DNA from: Hyphomicrobium sp.
GTDB taxonomy: Bacteria; Pseudomonadota; Alphaproteobacteria; Rhizobiales; Hyphomicrobiaceae
NCBI GenBank assembly: GCA_025351425.1
Contig: JANXVY010000039.1
Coordinates: forward strand, 1-41,075
Length of the DNA stretch: 41,075 nucleotides
Direction of reading: 5' to 3'
The notes under the pieces are model-generated. The model ran no database searches and was not told where the DNA came from. It saw only the letters and a program-made list of their open reading frames with translations. This document shows, one piece after another, positions 16,795-27,315 of this stretch. The position numbers and the translations under genes were made by a program. Every line of letters starts with the position of its first letter. Positions within the stretch are counted from its first letter, which is position 1.

Positions 16795-17023
16795 TTGCCC
16801 CCCAAAAATAGCTTTTTGAGACCGCGACGAAATACGCGGAAGGGGCCTCGGTTTGTACGCCCAATTTTTCGCAGAGTTCACTTAATTGCGAGTTAATGAC
16901 CAGATGGCTTTGGACACGTCTCGGCCAAGGGCCATCTATGATTTCGCCGCACCCCTCCAGCCGGCTGGCTGGACAGTCAAAACGGAAATCGCCTTTGGCC
17001 TCGACGCCAGCAAGTCCCGCACA

Positions 17024-17058
17024 TGAAAATGGCCCCGGAGCTATGCTCCGGGGCCATT
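17024..17058 (-). terminator. Intrinsic terminator of ilvC
   Basis: A 14-bp perfect stem, AATGGCCCCGGAGC (17028-17041) with GCTCCGGGGCCATT (17045-17058), and a three-base loop. On the minus strand it is followed by TTTTC and lies 23 bases after the ilvC stop. Confidence 0.85.
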
Positions 17059-17080
17059 CGACAACTCAAAAAAATGATGC

Positions 17081-18262
<1,182 letters not shown>

Positions 18263-18286
18263 TCAACGTTTGTTCTTAGCGCAAGC

Positions 18287-18512
18287 GCGCAGTGCGATCC
18301 GGGCATCCCAAAGCCATGCAATTTGAGACACCCTCTAAGTTGCCGCAGCACTGCGCCAGCAATTACAGCAGCGCGATCCGGCCAGCCCGCGCCGGTGCAA
18401 ATTGAGGCACTCTCCCCGTTGCCGCAGCGCTGCGCCAACCGAGACAGCAGTGCGATCCGGGCATCCCAAAGCCATGCAATTTGAGACACCCTCTAAGTTG
18501 CCGCAGCGCTGC
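18287..18512. repeat. Three copies of a 66-bp repeat upstream of ilvC
   Basis: Units run at about 18290-18355, 18368-18433 and 18447-18512, a period of about 80 bases. Each starts with CAGTGCGATCCGG or CAGCGCGATCCGG and ends with TTGCCGCAGCGCTGCG or a close variant. Units 1 and 3 are nearly identical; unit 2 differs in the middle. The unit ends are inverted: GCGCAGTGC (18287-18295) pairs with GCACTGCGC (18348-18356). The spacers are 12-15 bases, too short and too similar to be CRISPR spacers. Confidence 0.8.
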
Positions 18513-18599
18513 GCGCGTAAAGACCACGCCGCCTTAACGCCCCAGAAACCTCCATCAGCTAACACAAGCACCAAAACCTAGTTTCGAGTAGCCAATCCC

Positions 18600-19082
18600 A
18601 TGAAACGCAGTGCTCTCGCAGGCGCCTGTCTTGCAACGCTCAGCCTGGCCGGTTGCGGCGGCAGCGCGCCGAAGGTCATGAACCTCGGCCCCGTTGGCGT
18701 ATTCACCTCCGCCCAGGACTGCGCCGCAAGCGAAAAGCTGAAGCTGCCCGATTGCAGCATCCTCATTCAACAAGCGCTTCAAATCCATCAGCAGTCAGCC
18801 AAAACTTACATTTCGGCCAGGCTTTGCGAAGAAGCAGAAGGCGCCGACCGCTGCGAGCGCACCGATAACAATGCCTTCCGCCCCAAGCTGCTGGCTTTCA
18901 TGATCAACTTCACCCCGCCCCCGGGCCTCCCGACGGCCGCACCGCTGTATGCCACGAAGGAAAAAGACGCCGTCGGCTTCACCACGGGCGAAAAGGGCAA
19001 GACGCTACTCGCGATCGACGAAACGCTGACGTTCTCGAACGAAGCCAAGTTCGTGGCCGAAGGCTACGTCACCAAACAATAG
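18600..19082 (+). CDS. Lipoprotein resembling DUF1190 proteins
   Basis: A 160-residue predicted lipoprotein with signal MKRSALAGACLATLSLAGC and lipobox Cys19. The mature part has paired cysteines (DCAASEKLKLPDC, and ARLCEEAEGADRC) and an alanine/glutamine-rich helix (SILIQQALQIHQQSAKTY). The pattern of a cysteine, a helix with regularly spaced small residues, another cysteine pair and then a hydrophobic LLAFMI resembles DUF1190 (YgiB-like) lipoproteins, but I am not certain. It stands alone between the ilvC leader and the convergent ilvH. The TAG stop is followed by a stem-loop (about 19092-19129). Confidence 0.7.
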   Translation: MKRSALAGACLATLSLAGCGGSAPKVMNLGPVGVFTSAQDCAASEKLKLPDCSILIQQALQIHQQSAKTYISARLCEEAEGADRCERTDNNAFRPKLLAFMINFTPPPGLPTAAPLYATKEKDAVGFTTGEKGKTLLAIDETLTFSNEAKFVAEGYVTKQ

Positions 19083-19091
19083 AGCCTCGCT

Positions 19092-19129
19092 TTTTGAGGA
19101 CGGAAGCGCGCGACGCGTCCGTCAAAAAC
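19092..19129. terminator. Stem-loop between convergent lipoprotein gene and ilvH
   Basis: GACGGA (19100-19105) pairs with TCCGTC (19119-19124), and the outer TTTTT (19092-19096) can pair with AAAAA (19125-19129). It lies between the TAG stop of the plus-strand gene (19082) and the ilvH stop (19139). The position suggests a shared terminator, but there is no free T-run after the stem. Confidence 0.3.
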
Positions 19130-19138
19130 GCAGCTCCC

Positions 19139-19687
19139 TCACATGCTGGCGGCGCCGCGACCGATGGCGGCGATGCCGGTGCGCGAAACTTCGACGAGCC
19201 CAACCTCGGTCAGCAGGTTGAGAAACGTCTCGATTTTCGAGGCCTTGCCCGTAATCTCGAACACAAAGTGCTCGAGCGACGTATCGACCACACTGGCCCG
19301 GAATACCTCGGCAAGCCGCAGCGCTTCGTTGCGCTTTTCGCCCTTGCCCACGACCTTGACCAGCGCGAGTTCGCGCTCCAGGGAGACGCCTTCATCCGTC
19401 AGATCGCGCACCCGGTGGACGGGCACCAGCCGCTCCAGCTGATGCTTGATTTGCACGATCACGGCCGGCGTTCCGCGCGCGACGATCGTGATGCGCGACA
19501 GATGCTTTTCGTGCTCGGTTTCCGTGACGGTGAGGCTGTCGATGTTGTACCCGCGCCCGGAAAACAGGCCGATGACGCGCGCCAGCACGCCCGGTTCGTT
19601 ATCGACCAGGATCGACAACGTGCGCGTCACCTCCGCCTGCACGAGACCCGGCCCAACGTAGTGACTCTGGGGATTGGCATTGACCAT
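19139..19687 (-). CDS. ilvH: Acetolactate synthase small (regulatory) subunit
   Basis: A 182-residue regulatory subunit of acetohydroxyacid synthase. An ACT domain occupies the N-terminal half (RTLSILVDNEPGVLARVIGLFSGRGYNIDSLTV), which binds valine for feedback inhibition; the C-terminal domain (HRVRDLTDEGVSLERELALVKV) contacts the catalytic subunit. The start ATG 19687 lies six bases after the stop of a secreted hypothetical protein, which in turn overlaps the end of ilvI. The three form one operon in the order ilvI - hypothetical - ilvH. Confidence 0.96.
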   Translation of the reverse strand: MVNANPQSHYVGPGLVQAEVTRTLSILVDNEPGVLARVIGLFSGRGYNIDSLTVTETEHEKHLSRITIVARGTPAVIVQIKHQLERLVPVHRVRDLTDEGVSLERELALVKVVGKGEKRNEALRLAEVFRASVVDTSLEHFVFEITGKASKIETFLNLLTEVGLVEVSRTGIAAIGRGAASM

Positions 19688-19693
19688 GGGGAT

Positions 19694-20200
19694 TTATTTC
19701 TTCGGCTCGGGTTGCGGGGAGGATTTTTCGTCGGACTTGGGAAACACGATTTTGAGGAACACGGGCAGCCCTTGTTTTTCGGCGATATCGCGTAGCGCCA
19801 GCACGTCTTTGGAGGCGACATCATATTGCGCGAACGCGGTCGCCGCGCGGCCCTGGAACGAGTGGTGCAGCTGTTCGGGCGTCGGTGCGCCCATCTTCTG
19901 CAAGGTCTCGGGTGGCACCCTGACATAGACTTCGATCAGCGCCCGGCTGACGATGAAATCCTGCGCGATGCAGCCCTCGAACGCCTTGGAATACTTGGTG
20001 GCAAGACTGTGCGTCTTGTAGCAGGCGGAGATGAACTTGAACGCCTGCTCGACCCCGCCGCGCGCCTGGATTTCGCCGATCTGCGCCGCCGCCGCCTTGA
20101 TATTGTCCACGCGGTTCCAGTCGGGCGAAGGTGCCGCCGCCAGAGCCTGCGTACTCACCAGCAGCGCCGCCAGCAACCCACCATGCCGAATACGTTTCAC
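19694..20200 (-). CDS. Exported hypothetical protein embedded between ilvI and ilvH
   Basis: A 168-residue protein starting at GTG 20200, whose codon overlaps the ilvI stop (GTGA). It has a clear signal peptide (VKRIRHGGLLAALLVSTQAL, cleavage near ALAAA). The mature part is helical with two cysteines (SACYKTHS and EGCIAQDF) and ends in a lysine/proline-rich tail. I do not recognise a family. The tight fit, with overlap at one end and a six-base gap at the other, means it is translated with both acetolactate synthase subunits, although it is predicted to be periplasmic. An open frame runs further upstream inside ilvI (to 20332), but the signal peptide and overlap favour 20200. Confidence 0.75.
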   Translation of the reverse strand: MKRIRHGGLLAALLVSTQALAAAPSPDWNRVDNIKAAAAQIGEIQARGGVEQAFKFISACYKTHSLATKYSKAFEGCIAQDFIVSRALIEVYVRVPPETLQKMGAPTPEQLHHSFQGRAATAFAQYDVASKDVLALRDIAEKQGLPVFLKIVFPKSDEKSSPQPEPKK

Positions 20201-21960
20201 ACCAGCACCTTGCCTTCCTTGCCGATGGCGCGACCGACTTCTTCGTCGGTGGTTTCGCCAAGCAGCATGTCGTTGTGGGCCTTGCCCGAAGGGATCATCG
20301 GGAAGCAATTCGTCAATTGCGCGACGCGGCAATCAAAGATCACCGGCCGCTTGATATTGATCATCTCTTTGATGGCGTCATCGAGCTCGTCCGGCTTCTC
20401 GCAGCGCATGCCGACCCAGCCATAGGCCTCCGCGAGCTTGACGAAGTCCGGCAGCGCTTCGGTGTAGCTGTGCGACAGCCGGTTGCCGTGCAGCAGCTGC
20501 TGCCACTGGCGCACCATGCCCATGTACTGATTGTTCAGAATGAACACCTTGACGGGCAGATCGAACTGCACGGCGGTCGAACACTCCTGGATGTTCATCA
20601 GAATCGAGGCGTCGCCTGCGATGTCGATGCACAGCGATTTCGGATGCGCGACTTGTGCGCCGATGGCAGCCGGCAAGCCGTAGCCCATGGTGCCAAGCCC
20701 GCCCGACGTGAGCCAGCGGTTCGGCTCCTCGAAGCGGTAGAACTGCGCCGCCCACATCTGGTGCTGCCCGACCTCGGTCGAGATGTAGCAGTCGCGATCC
20801 TTGGTCAGCTCGTACAGCCGCTCGACCGCGTATTGCGGCATGATCACATCGGACGACGTCTTGTAGGAGAGCGACTTCTTGGCCCGCCACGTGTCGATCT
20901 GCTTCCACCACGCCTTGTGCGCGGGCTTGTCGAGGACCGGCGACTTGGCCTTCCAGACGCGCAGCATGTCTTCGAGCACGTACGCGACATCGCCCACGAT
21001 CGGAATGTCCGCCCGCACGTTCTTGTTGATCGACGACGGATCGATATCGACGTGGATCTTCTTCGACCCCGGCGAGAACGCGTCGAGCCGGCCCGTGATG
21101 CGATCGTCGAACCGCGCGCCGATGTTGATCATCACGTCGCAGCCGTGCATCGCCATGTTGGCTTCATAGGTGCCGTGCATGCCGAGCATGCCGAGCCACT
21201 GCTTGTCGGCCGCCGGATAGGCTCCAAGCCCCATGAGCGTCGACGTGATCGGGAAGCCTGTCAGCCGCACGAACTCGCGCAGCAACTGGCTGCCCTTGGG
21301 ACCGGAGTTGATGACCCCGCCACCGGTATAGAAGACCGGCCGCTTGGCCGACGCGATCAACTCGACCGCATCGCGGATGCCGGCCGCTTCCGGCTTGAGC
21401 CTCGGCTTGTAGGTTTTGTGGCCGATGTTGGACGGCCCGACGTAGTTCCCGGTCGCAAACTGGATGTCCTTGGGAATGTCGACGACGACGGGGCCAGGCC
21501 GTCCCGTTCGCGCAATCTGGAACGCTTCGTGGATGACGCGCGCCAGATCGTTGACGTTCTTGACAAGCCAGTTGTGCTTGGTGCACGGCCGCGTGATGCC
21601 GACCGTATCGCATTCCTGGAACGCATCGTTGCCGATGAGATGGGTCGGCACCTGCCCGGTGAGGCACACGATCGGGATCGAATCCATCAGCGCGTCGGTC
21701 AATCCCGTGACCGCGTTAGTGGCGCCCGGCCCCGACGTGACTAGCACCACGCCCACCTTGCCGGTCGACCGTGCATAGCCTTCGGCGGAATGTACCGCCC
21801 CGCCCTCTTGGCGCACCAGGATGTGTTTGACCTGCTCCTGCTGGAACAACTCGTCGTAGATCGGCAACACCGCGCCGCCGGGATAGCCGAACACGAACTC
21901 GACCCCTTGGTCGGCCAGCGCCTTGATCACCATCTCGGCGCCCGTCATTTGCCGTGCCAT
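20197..21960 (-). CDS. ilvI: Acetolactate synthase large (catalytic) subunit
   Basis: A 587-residue thiamine diphosphate enzyme that condenses two pyruvates, or pyruvate with 2-oxobutyrate. The catalytic glutamate lies in VRQEGGAVHSAEGYAR; the diphosphate-binding motif begins at GDASILMNIQE and ends with NNQYMGM. FAD-binding residues lie in the central domain (RFDDRITGRLDAFSPG). The start ATG 21960 reads MARQMTGAEMVIKALADQGV. It heads the operon ilvI - hypothetical - ilvH. The 115 bases between it and miaA are AT-richer than the surroundings and presumably hold its promoter; no leader peptide was evident. Confidence 0.97.
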   Translation of the reverse strand: MARQMTGAEMVIKALADQGVEFVFGYPGGAVLPIYDELFQQEQVKHILVRQEGGAVHSAEGYARSTGKVGVVLVTSGPGATNAVTGLTDALMDSIPIVCLTGQVPTHLIGNDAFQECDTVGITRPCTKHNWLVKNVNDLARVIHEAFQIARTGRPGPVVVDIPKDIQFATGNYVGPSNIGHKTYKPRLKPEAAGIRDAVELIASAKRPVFYTGGGVINSGPKGSQLLREFVRLTGFPITSTLMGLGAYPAADKQWLGMLGMHGTYEANMAMHGCDVMINIGARFDDRITGRLDAFSPGSKKIHVDIDPSSINKNVRADIPIVGDVAYVLEDMLRVWKAKSPVLDKPAHKAWWKQIDTWRAKKSLSYKTSSDVIMPQYAVERLYELTKDRDCYISTEVGQHQMWAAQFYRFEEPNRWLTSGGLGTMGYGLPAAIGAQVAHPKSLCIDIAGDASILMNIQECSTAVQFDLPVKVFILNNQYMGMVRQWQQLLHGNRLSHSYTEALPDFVKLAEAYGWVGMRCEKPDELDDAIKEMINIKRPVIFDCRVAQLTNCFPMIPSGKAHNDMLLGETTDEEVGRAIGKEGKVLV

Positions 21961-22075
21961 GCCTCAATCTCCGTTAGGGCCGTCATTTCTTGCGCCGCAC
22001 ACTAGGCAGGGGAGGGTAGCCGGTCAATGCTACAAATGAGCTAATTGATCCAAATCAAACCGAGTAATTTTTCAT

Positions 22076-22984
22076 TTATTGCGTAAAAACATTTGTCCAC
22101 GCACACATATTACGTTTTAGCCAAGTCATCTGCCGCTTGATGTAATGCCGCGTCGCTTGTTTCGCCGCAGCAATCGCCGCCGGGAGGGGAAGTGGTCCTT
22201 GCACGTGTTGCATCAGCTCGGGAACACCCAGCGCCCGCATCACCGGCAATGCGGGATCAAGGCCGCGTCCTGCGAGCGCGCGCACTTCGTCGAGCGCGCC
22301 GCCAGCGACCATGGCGTCAAACCGCGCATCCGCCCTGGCAAACAGCAAAGCCCGTTCGGGCAGCACCACGACGCGCTCGCACACGTCCGCCTCGATGAGC
22401 GGCGTCCCGGGTACGCGCTGCCAATCTGCGAGCGGACGGCCGGTCGCCTCCCAAACTTCCAGCGCCCGCGTCACCCGCTGCGGATCGGACGGCCGCAAAC
22501 GGGCAGCGGTCTCGGGATCGCGCGCGGCCAGCAGAGCATGCAGCTCAGCTGGCGCATGCAGCTCCGCCGCAGCCCGCCAATAAGCCCGCACTTCGGCGGG
22601 AATGGCAGGAACCGGCGACAATCCTTCGACAAGCGCCTTGAAGTAAAGCCCCGTACCGCCGACGATGATGGGCCGTAAACCTTCAGCCTGCGCATCCGCG
22701 AGTGTCCGCGCCACATCGAGCACGTAGCGACCGGTGGAGTATGCGTCCCCCCCATCGACGAACCCATAGAGCGCATGCGGCGCGCGGCGTTCGTCGTCCG
22801 CGCTAGGCCGCGCCGTCAGCACCCGCAGATCGCGGTACACCTGCATGCTGTCGGCGTTGATGATGAGGCTCGGTTCGCGCTCGGCCCGCGTGAACGCATA
22901 AGCGGATTTGCCCGACGCAGTTGGTCCGGCGATGAGGAGAGGCGGGAAAGCTGGCGGAGACAAAGGAGCTACAGTGTCCTGCAA
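22076..22984 (-). CDS. miaA: tRNA dimethylallyltransferase
   Basis: A 302-residue enzyme that transfers a dimethylallyl group to N6 of A37 in tRNAs reading UNN codons. The P-loop GPTASGKSAYAF is at about residues 19-30; ADSMQVYRDLRVLTARPS, VGGTGLYFKALVEGLSP and DPQRVTRALEVWEATGRP are family blocks, and the C-terminal QATRHYIKRQMTW is diagnostic. The start appears to be TTG 22984; the sequence has no nearer ATG ahead of the P-loop, and the ribosome binding site is weak. It lies just upstream of ilvI on the same strand, the usual Rhizobiales order, but with its own 115-base gap. Confidence 0.95.
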   Translation of the reverse strand: MQDTVAPLSPPAFPPLLIAGPTASGKSAYAFTRAEREPSLIINADSMQVYRDLRVLTARPSADDERRAPHALYGFVDGGDAYSTGRYVLDVARTLADAQAEGLRPIIVGGTGLYFKALVEGLSPVPAIPAEVRAYWRAAAELHAPAELHALLAARDPETAARLRPSDPQRVTRALEVWEATGRPLADWQRVPGTPLIEADVCERVVVLPERALLFARADARFDAMVAGGALDEVRALAGRGLDPALPVMRALGVPELMQHVQGPLPLPAAIAAAKQATRHYIKRQMTWLKRNMCAWTNVFTQ

Positions 22985-23061
22985 ATGATCCGATCAGGCC
23001 GGAAGGCGGCGACCGTAATCATACCCCATCTAGGACCTGCCGTCAGTCAGGAAGGGTCAGG

Positions 23062-23682
23062 CTACAGCGCGGCAAGCTTGTGCGCGGCAGCTTTCGCAGG
23101 GTCGGTCGTCTTGACGCGCAGTTCGGTCATCTTCCACCCAAAGCCCCGCAATTCGAAAGCAGCGCTGAACGAACGCTCCGGCGCATCCTTGTCCATCACA
23201 TCCAATTCGAACCGGTCGAGCGCGATGAATTCGGCGCGCGTCACCCGCGCCCAGAACCGTGAAATGCGTTGCAGCAGCGGCGCTTTAGCGCCCTCTGTCT
23301 CCCCGGCAACGGCGACCGTCGCGCCCTTGTACGCCTTTCGCAACTCAAACAGGCCCGCCATGCCCGTCGGCGTCACCGTCGTATCAACGAATTTGTCGAC
23401 CGCGCCTTTGCCGACATACGCCTTGAGACGCTGCCACAGCCCAGGCTTTTCAGTGGCTTGAGTCATCTCTCCGGCCGCATTGAAGGCAAACTTGCCAAGA
23501 GACTCTTTGAGCGTCGAGCGCACGCTGGTCCACGCGATCTTGTCCTGGAGATACGCGCTGTCGTTGGCCTTGATGGCCTCGCGGATGGTCCACGCGGTAT
23601 AGAAGGGAACGACGGCGTAGGCACCCGCCAGGACACTCCCCACGAGCCCCAGCAAGAGCAGTTTGCGTAACAGCTTCAGCAT
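23062..23682 (-). CDS. DUF2939 membrane-anchored protein
   Basis: A 206-residue protein with one N-terminal transmembrane segment (LLRKLLLLGLVGSVLAGAYAVV). A DUF2939-like body follows, in which PFYTAWTIREAIKANDSAYLQDKIAWTSVRSTLK is the recognisable part: a region that models substrate-independent binding folds in other DUF2939 proteins. No catalytic motif was seen. I chose ATG 23682 over 23754 because the hydrophobic anchor starts at once after it. It lies upstream of miaA on the same strand with 77 bases between them. Confidence 0.75.
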   Translation of the reverse strand: MLKLLRKLLLLGLVGSVLAGAYAVVPFYTAWTIREAIKANDSAYLQDKIAWTSVRSTLKESLGKFAFNAAGEMTQATEKPGLWQRLKAYVGKGAVDKFVDTTVTPTGMAGLFELRKAYKGATVAVAGETEGAKAPLLQRISRFWARVTRAEFIALDRFELDVMDKDAPERSFSAAFELRGFGWKMTELRVKTTDPAKAAAHKLAAL

Positions 23683-23837
23683 GGCGTCGTCCCGGTTCCC
23701 CTCCCGATCGTACTCATGGTTAAACACCCCAAAATTGCGGCGCGGGTCAGGCACTCCCCCCTTGGCTGGAGAAAGACCGTTTCGCTTTTCACGGTTGGTG
23801 GCCGTATGCCCCAGTTGGTTGCTCAGGCGCGCTGTTA

Positions 23838-25016
23838 CTAGATATCCCGCTGCGGCACGGGCGCGCGCGGCGCTGACTTTTCAGATTTCTCCGGCGTGGA
23901 AGCGCCTTGCCCGCAGATACCCTTGAGTGCGCGCCACTGCTCGGAGGTGAGCGCCGGTGTGGTCGGATACGCTGGTTGCGCCGCAAACATCGCGAGCCGT
24001 TCCGCCGTGCTTGGATGCGTGCGTAGCATATCGAGCGCCGACCCGGTGGCGGTGGCGTCTGCGTCCTTGGGCGCCCCGTCCATCTTCGACATGCGCTTGA
24101 AGAAGTCGATGATGCCGCGGTTGCTGATCTGCGCCGACTTGAGAATGCCAACCGCGCGCGCATCCGCCTCGCGCTCGGCCTGCCGCGAATAGCCAAGCTG
24201 GGTCAGATAGAGCCCGATATTGCCGATCGTCCCCCCGTTGCCGCCGAAGATGAATTCCGTGATCGCGATCAGCCCGACCGCGCGCACGATGCCGGACTCG
24301 GGATGCAACTCAAGGCCATGCCCCATTTCATGGGCGAGCACGCCCGCCACCTCGTCCGCGCTGTCCGCCGTCTCCAGCAGCTTGCGCAGGATGACGATCT
24401 GCTCGCCGGGCGCGGCAAACGCGTTGATCACATCGACGTCGGCGACCGTGACGCGAAACGCGGTCTTGCCGCCGGACGCATCCGACAGGCGCTTGGCAAG
24501 CACTGCCAGCGCGTCCTTGCCCTTGGGGTTTTCGCACACCGCCCGCCCGCCCGTCGACGAGCGGATGACTTCCTTCCCAAGCGCGACGCGCGTGCCGTGC
24601 GGCAGCAGCCGCGCAAGACTGCGGGCCGGCGAAAAATCCGTGATGTGGACCAGTGCGGCAATCGCAGCTAGCGTGAGCGCGACATAGACGAACGGGCGCA
24701 AGCCCTGCCAACGCCGCGACCGCGCCGTGAGATGCGGGGCAAGGCGTGCCAGTTCGCGTGCGAACTCAGGCCCCATGACGAAAAGCGTTCCGCCCGCGCG
24801 CGCAGGCTCTTGAATGAGCACATCGCCAGCCGACGCCGTGATCGGCTCCGCAGTGTCGATTCTGGCGAGCGGCCAGTGCAGGGCCTTGCCCCCATCGCCC
24901 CGCTCGATGATCACTGCACCCTGGTCGATACGCACCCGCACCTCGCGGGAGGCGGCACTCCGCGCATCGCTGAAGCGGCCATCGAAGGTCTGGGGAGCGG
25001 ATAAGGTCGCAATCAT
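23838..25016 (-). CDS. M48-family membrane zinc metallopeptidase
   Basis: A 392-residue protease. An N-terminal cytoplasmic or beta-rich domain of about 100 residues is followed by one transmembrane helix (FVYVALTLAAIAALVHI, about 109-125), and then an M48 (Oma1/HtpX-like) peptidase domain. The zinc motif HEMGH is at 229-233, and the third ligand Glu is in SRQAEREADARAVG. Family members degrade damaged membrane or periplasmic proteins. I chose ATG 25016 because the protein's conserved start (MIATLSAPQTFDGRFSDA) is there; further upstream the frame is open but shows no family features. It is divergent from ilvD across a 574-base gap. Confidence 0.87.
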   Translation of the reverse strand: MIATLSAPQTFDGRFSDARSAASREVRVRIDQGAVIIERGDGGKALHWPLARIDTAEPITASAGDVLIQEPARAGGTLFVMGPEFARELARLAPHLTARSRRWQGLRPFVYVALTLAAIAALVHITDFSPARSLARLLPHGTRVALGKEVIRSSTGGRAVCENPKGKDALAVLAKRLSDASGGKTAFRVTVADVDVINAFAAPGEQIVILRKLLETADSADEVAGVLAHEMGHGLELHPESGIVRAVGLIAITEFIFGGNGGTIGNIGLYLTQLGYSRQAEREADARAVGILKSAQISNRGIIDFFKRMSKMDGAPKDADATATGSALDMLRTHPSTAERLAMFAAQPAYPTTPALTSEQWRALKGICGQGASTPEKSEKSAPRAPVPQRDI

Positions 25017-25590
25017 GGGGCAGGGCTCGGGTTGAGTGGGCGATCGTTCAGGGTAATCGTACCATCCGTTGCGGCGCTGATCATGACGCAAACCGGAGTG
25101 AGGCTCACTCATTCCTTTTGCCTCACTGTGGCCATGGGACGACCCCGCCAACGGCGCACTCCGGCCCTCTCCGCGCCGAACTGACGCATTAACCAGTCGT
25201 CATGCGTAACAAGGATGCCCGTGTGACCCTCTTGCACTCAATCGTCCGCTCGACGGCAGAAACGACATGTCAGAAACTATATGTGAAACATCTGCGACTG
25301 TTGCGAAGTCGACACGCAACCCGCCGTCAGATGCCTCTTTTGAGCCACAAAAGAGGTCGAACCTGAGCAAGTGAGAATCTCGGATGATCCGTCGCCTGCG
25401 CAGTGGTGCTGAGCGGCGGTGTTTCGTTCGGGAGCGGGTGGTGGTCCGGCAGCAAGTGGAGTCCGTGAGCGTTTGCCACGCGCATCTCCAGTTGAGACGC
25501 CGCTTCAGCGTCCCTATGGTCTTTTGCTTCGCTCGCGCGGTTTCGCCGGGCTGAACAATACCAAGGTCACCGCTGAAAGGAAAGAGAACG
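25017..25590. other. 574-base gap between the M48 protease gene and ilvD
   Basis: No gene can be supported here. It holds a perfect 9-bp hairpin, CCTCTTTTG (25334-25342) with CAAAAGAGG (25348-25356), not followed by T residues. Two short plus-strand frames are present: 25202-25366 (54 codons) and 25384-25554 (56 codons). The second is valine- and arginine-rich with GTG GTG GTC in a row and ends 36 bases before ilvD. Neither has a convincing ribosome binding site. The part from about 25195 to 25340 is lower in GC than its surroundings. It could contain the ilvD promoter and an attenuation leader. Confidence 0.45.
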
Positions 25591-27315
25591 ATGGACGCGA
25601 AGACGTTTGATAAATCGAAGCTGCCGAGCCGCCACGTAACGGTCGGGCCTTCGCGCGCGCCCCATCGTTCGTACTATTACGCCATGGGCCTGACGGAAGA
25701 CCAGATCAACCGGCCCTTCATCGGCGTGGTGTCAGCCTGGAACGAAGCGGCACCGTGCAACATCGCGCTGATGCGCCAGGCCCAGTCGGTCAAGTCCGGC
25801 GTGGACGAGGCCGGCGGCACTCCGCGCGAATTCTGCACCATCACGGTGACCGACGGCATCGCCATGGGCCACCAGGGCATGAAGTCGTCGCTGGTCTCGC
25901 GCGAAGTGATCGCCGACTCGATCGAACTCACCATGCGCGGCCACTCTTATGACGGCATGGTGGGCCTCGCCGGTTGCGACAAATCTCTCCCCGGCGTGAT
26001 GATGGCGATGCTGCGCCTCAACGTGCCGTCTGTGTTCATGTACGGCGGCTCGATCATGCCCGGCCGCTACAAGGACCGTGACGTCACCGTGCAGGACGTG
26101 TTCGAAGGCGTCGGCAACTACGCCGCCGGAAAAATGACCGAGCAGGAACTCTGCGCGCTCGAACGCGTTGCCTGTCCAGGTGCCGGGGCCTGTGGGGGCC
26201 AATTTACGGCAAATACGATGGCATGTGTCTCAGAAGCAATTGGATTGGCACTGCCCGGCTCCGCCGGCGCACCCGCCCCCTATGAAAGCCGCGACGCCTA
26301 CGGCACGGCGAGCGGCAGGGCGGTGATGAACCTGCTCGCACTCGGCATCCGCCCCCGCGATATCGTGACCCGCAAGGCGCTTGAAAACGCCGCGACCATC
26401 GTTGCCGCGACCGGCGGATCGACCAACGCTGCCCTTCACCTGCCAGCCATGGCGCACGAAGCCGGCATCGATTTCGACCTGTTCGCGGTCGCCGAAATCT
26501 TCAAGCGCACGCCCTACATCGCCGACCTGAAGCCCGGCGGAAAATATGTGGCCAAGGACGTCTACGACATCGGCGGCATCCCCCAGATCATGCGCGCCTT
26601 GCTCGACGGCGGCTTCCTCCATGGCGATTGCATCACCGTGTCGGGCAAGACGCTCGCGGAAAACCTGAAGCCGGTCGAATTCAACAAGAACCAGAAAGTC
26701 GTCTACCCGACCTCGAACCCGATCACGCCCACCGGCGGCGTCGTAGGCCTCAAGGGCACGCTCGCCCCCGAAGGCGCGATCGTCAAGGTCGCCGGCATGA
26801 AAAACCTCAAGTTCACCGGCCCCGCGATTTGCTTCGATTGCGAAGAAGATGCCTTCGCCGCCGTCCAGGCGCGCAAGTACACGGACGGCGACGTGTTCGT
26901 CATCCGCTACGAGGGTCCCCGCGGCGGCCCCGGCATGCGTGAGATGCTCTCGACGACTGCCGCCCTTTACGGCCAGGGCTCGGGCGACAAGGTCGCCCTC
27001 ATCACCGATGGCCGCTTCTCGGGCGCGACCCGTGGCTTCTGCGTGGGCCATGTCGGCCCCGAGGCAGCCGTCGGCGGCCCCATCGCCCTCGTCAAGGACG
27101 GCGATATGATCACGCTGGACGCCGTGGATGGCACGATCGACCTTCACGTCGCCCCCGAAGAACTGGAGCGCCGGCGCGCGTCGTGGGTCCCCCGCAAGAC
27201 CGCCTATCAATCCGGCGCACTCGCGAAATTTGCAGACCAGGTTGGCCCCGCGCGTTACGGCGCGGTGACCCATGCTGGCGGAAAGGCTGAAGTTGTCTGC
27301 TATGCCGATATCTAA
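25591..27315 (+). CDS. ilvD: Dihydroxy-acid dehydratase
   Basis: A 574-residue iron-sulfur dehydratase that makes 2-oxo acids for valine and isoleucine. Cluster-binding cysteines are in [11 protein letters not shown] and [16 protein letters not shown]; the carbamylated-lysine/Mg region and the C-terminal [19 protein letters not shown] are also present. The start ATG 25591 is preceded by GGAAAG and GAGAACG. The length, somewhat above 560, fits the family. Its last codons overlap the start of an ExoR-like gene. A long antisense frame through the gene is a shadow. Confidence 0.97.
   Translation: MDAKTFDKSKLPSRHVTVGPSRAPHRSYYYAMGLTEDQINRPFIGVVSAWNEAAPCNIALMRQAQSVKSGVDEAGGTPREFCTITVTDGIAMGHQGMKSSLVSREVIADSIELTMRGHSYDGMVGLAGCDKSLPGVMMAMLRLNVPSVFMYGGSIMPGRYKDRDVTVQDVFEGVGNYAAGKMTEQELCALERVACPGAGACGGQFTANTMACVSEAIGLALPGSAGAPAPYESRDAYGTASGRAVMNLLALGIRPRDIVTRKALENAATIVAATGGSTNAALHLPAMAHEAGIDFDLFAVAEIFKRTPYIADLKPGGKYVAKDVYDIGGIPQIMRALLDGGFLHGDCITVSGKTLAENLKPVEFNKNQKVVYPTSNPITPTGGVVGLKGTLAPEGAIVKVAGMKNLKFTGPAICFDCEEDAFAAVQARKYTDGDVFVIRYEGPRGGPGMREMLSTTAALYGQGSGDKVALITDGRFSGATRGFCVGHVGPEAAVGGPIALVKDGDMITLDAVDGTIDLHVAPEELERRRASWVPRKTAYQSGALAKFADQVGPARYGAVTHAGGKAEVVCYADI

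Noticed and set aside
18287-18512. Possible CRISPR array
   Set aside because: Repeats are 66 bases with 12-15-base spacers, only three units, with inverted unit ends and no cas genes.
20131-21744. Long plus-strand open frame opposite ilvI
   Set aside because: Arg/Asp/His-rich shadow of the conserved ilvI frame.
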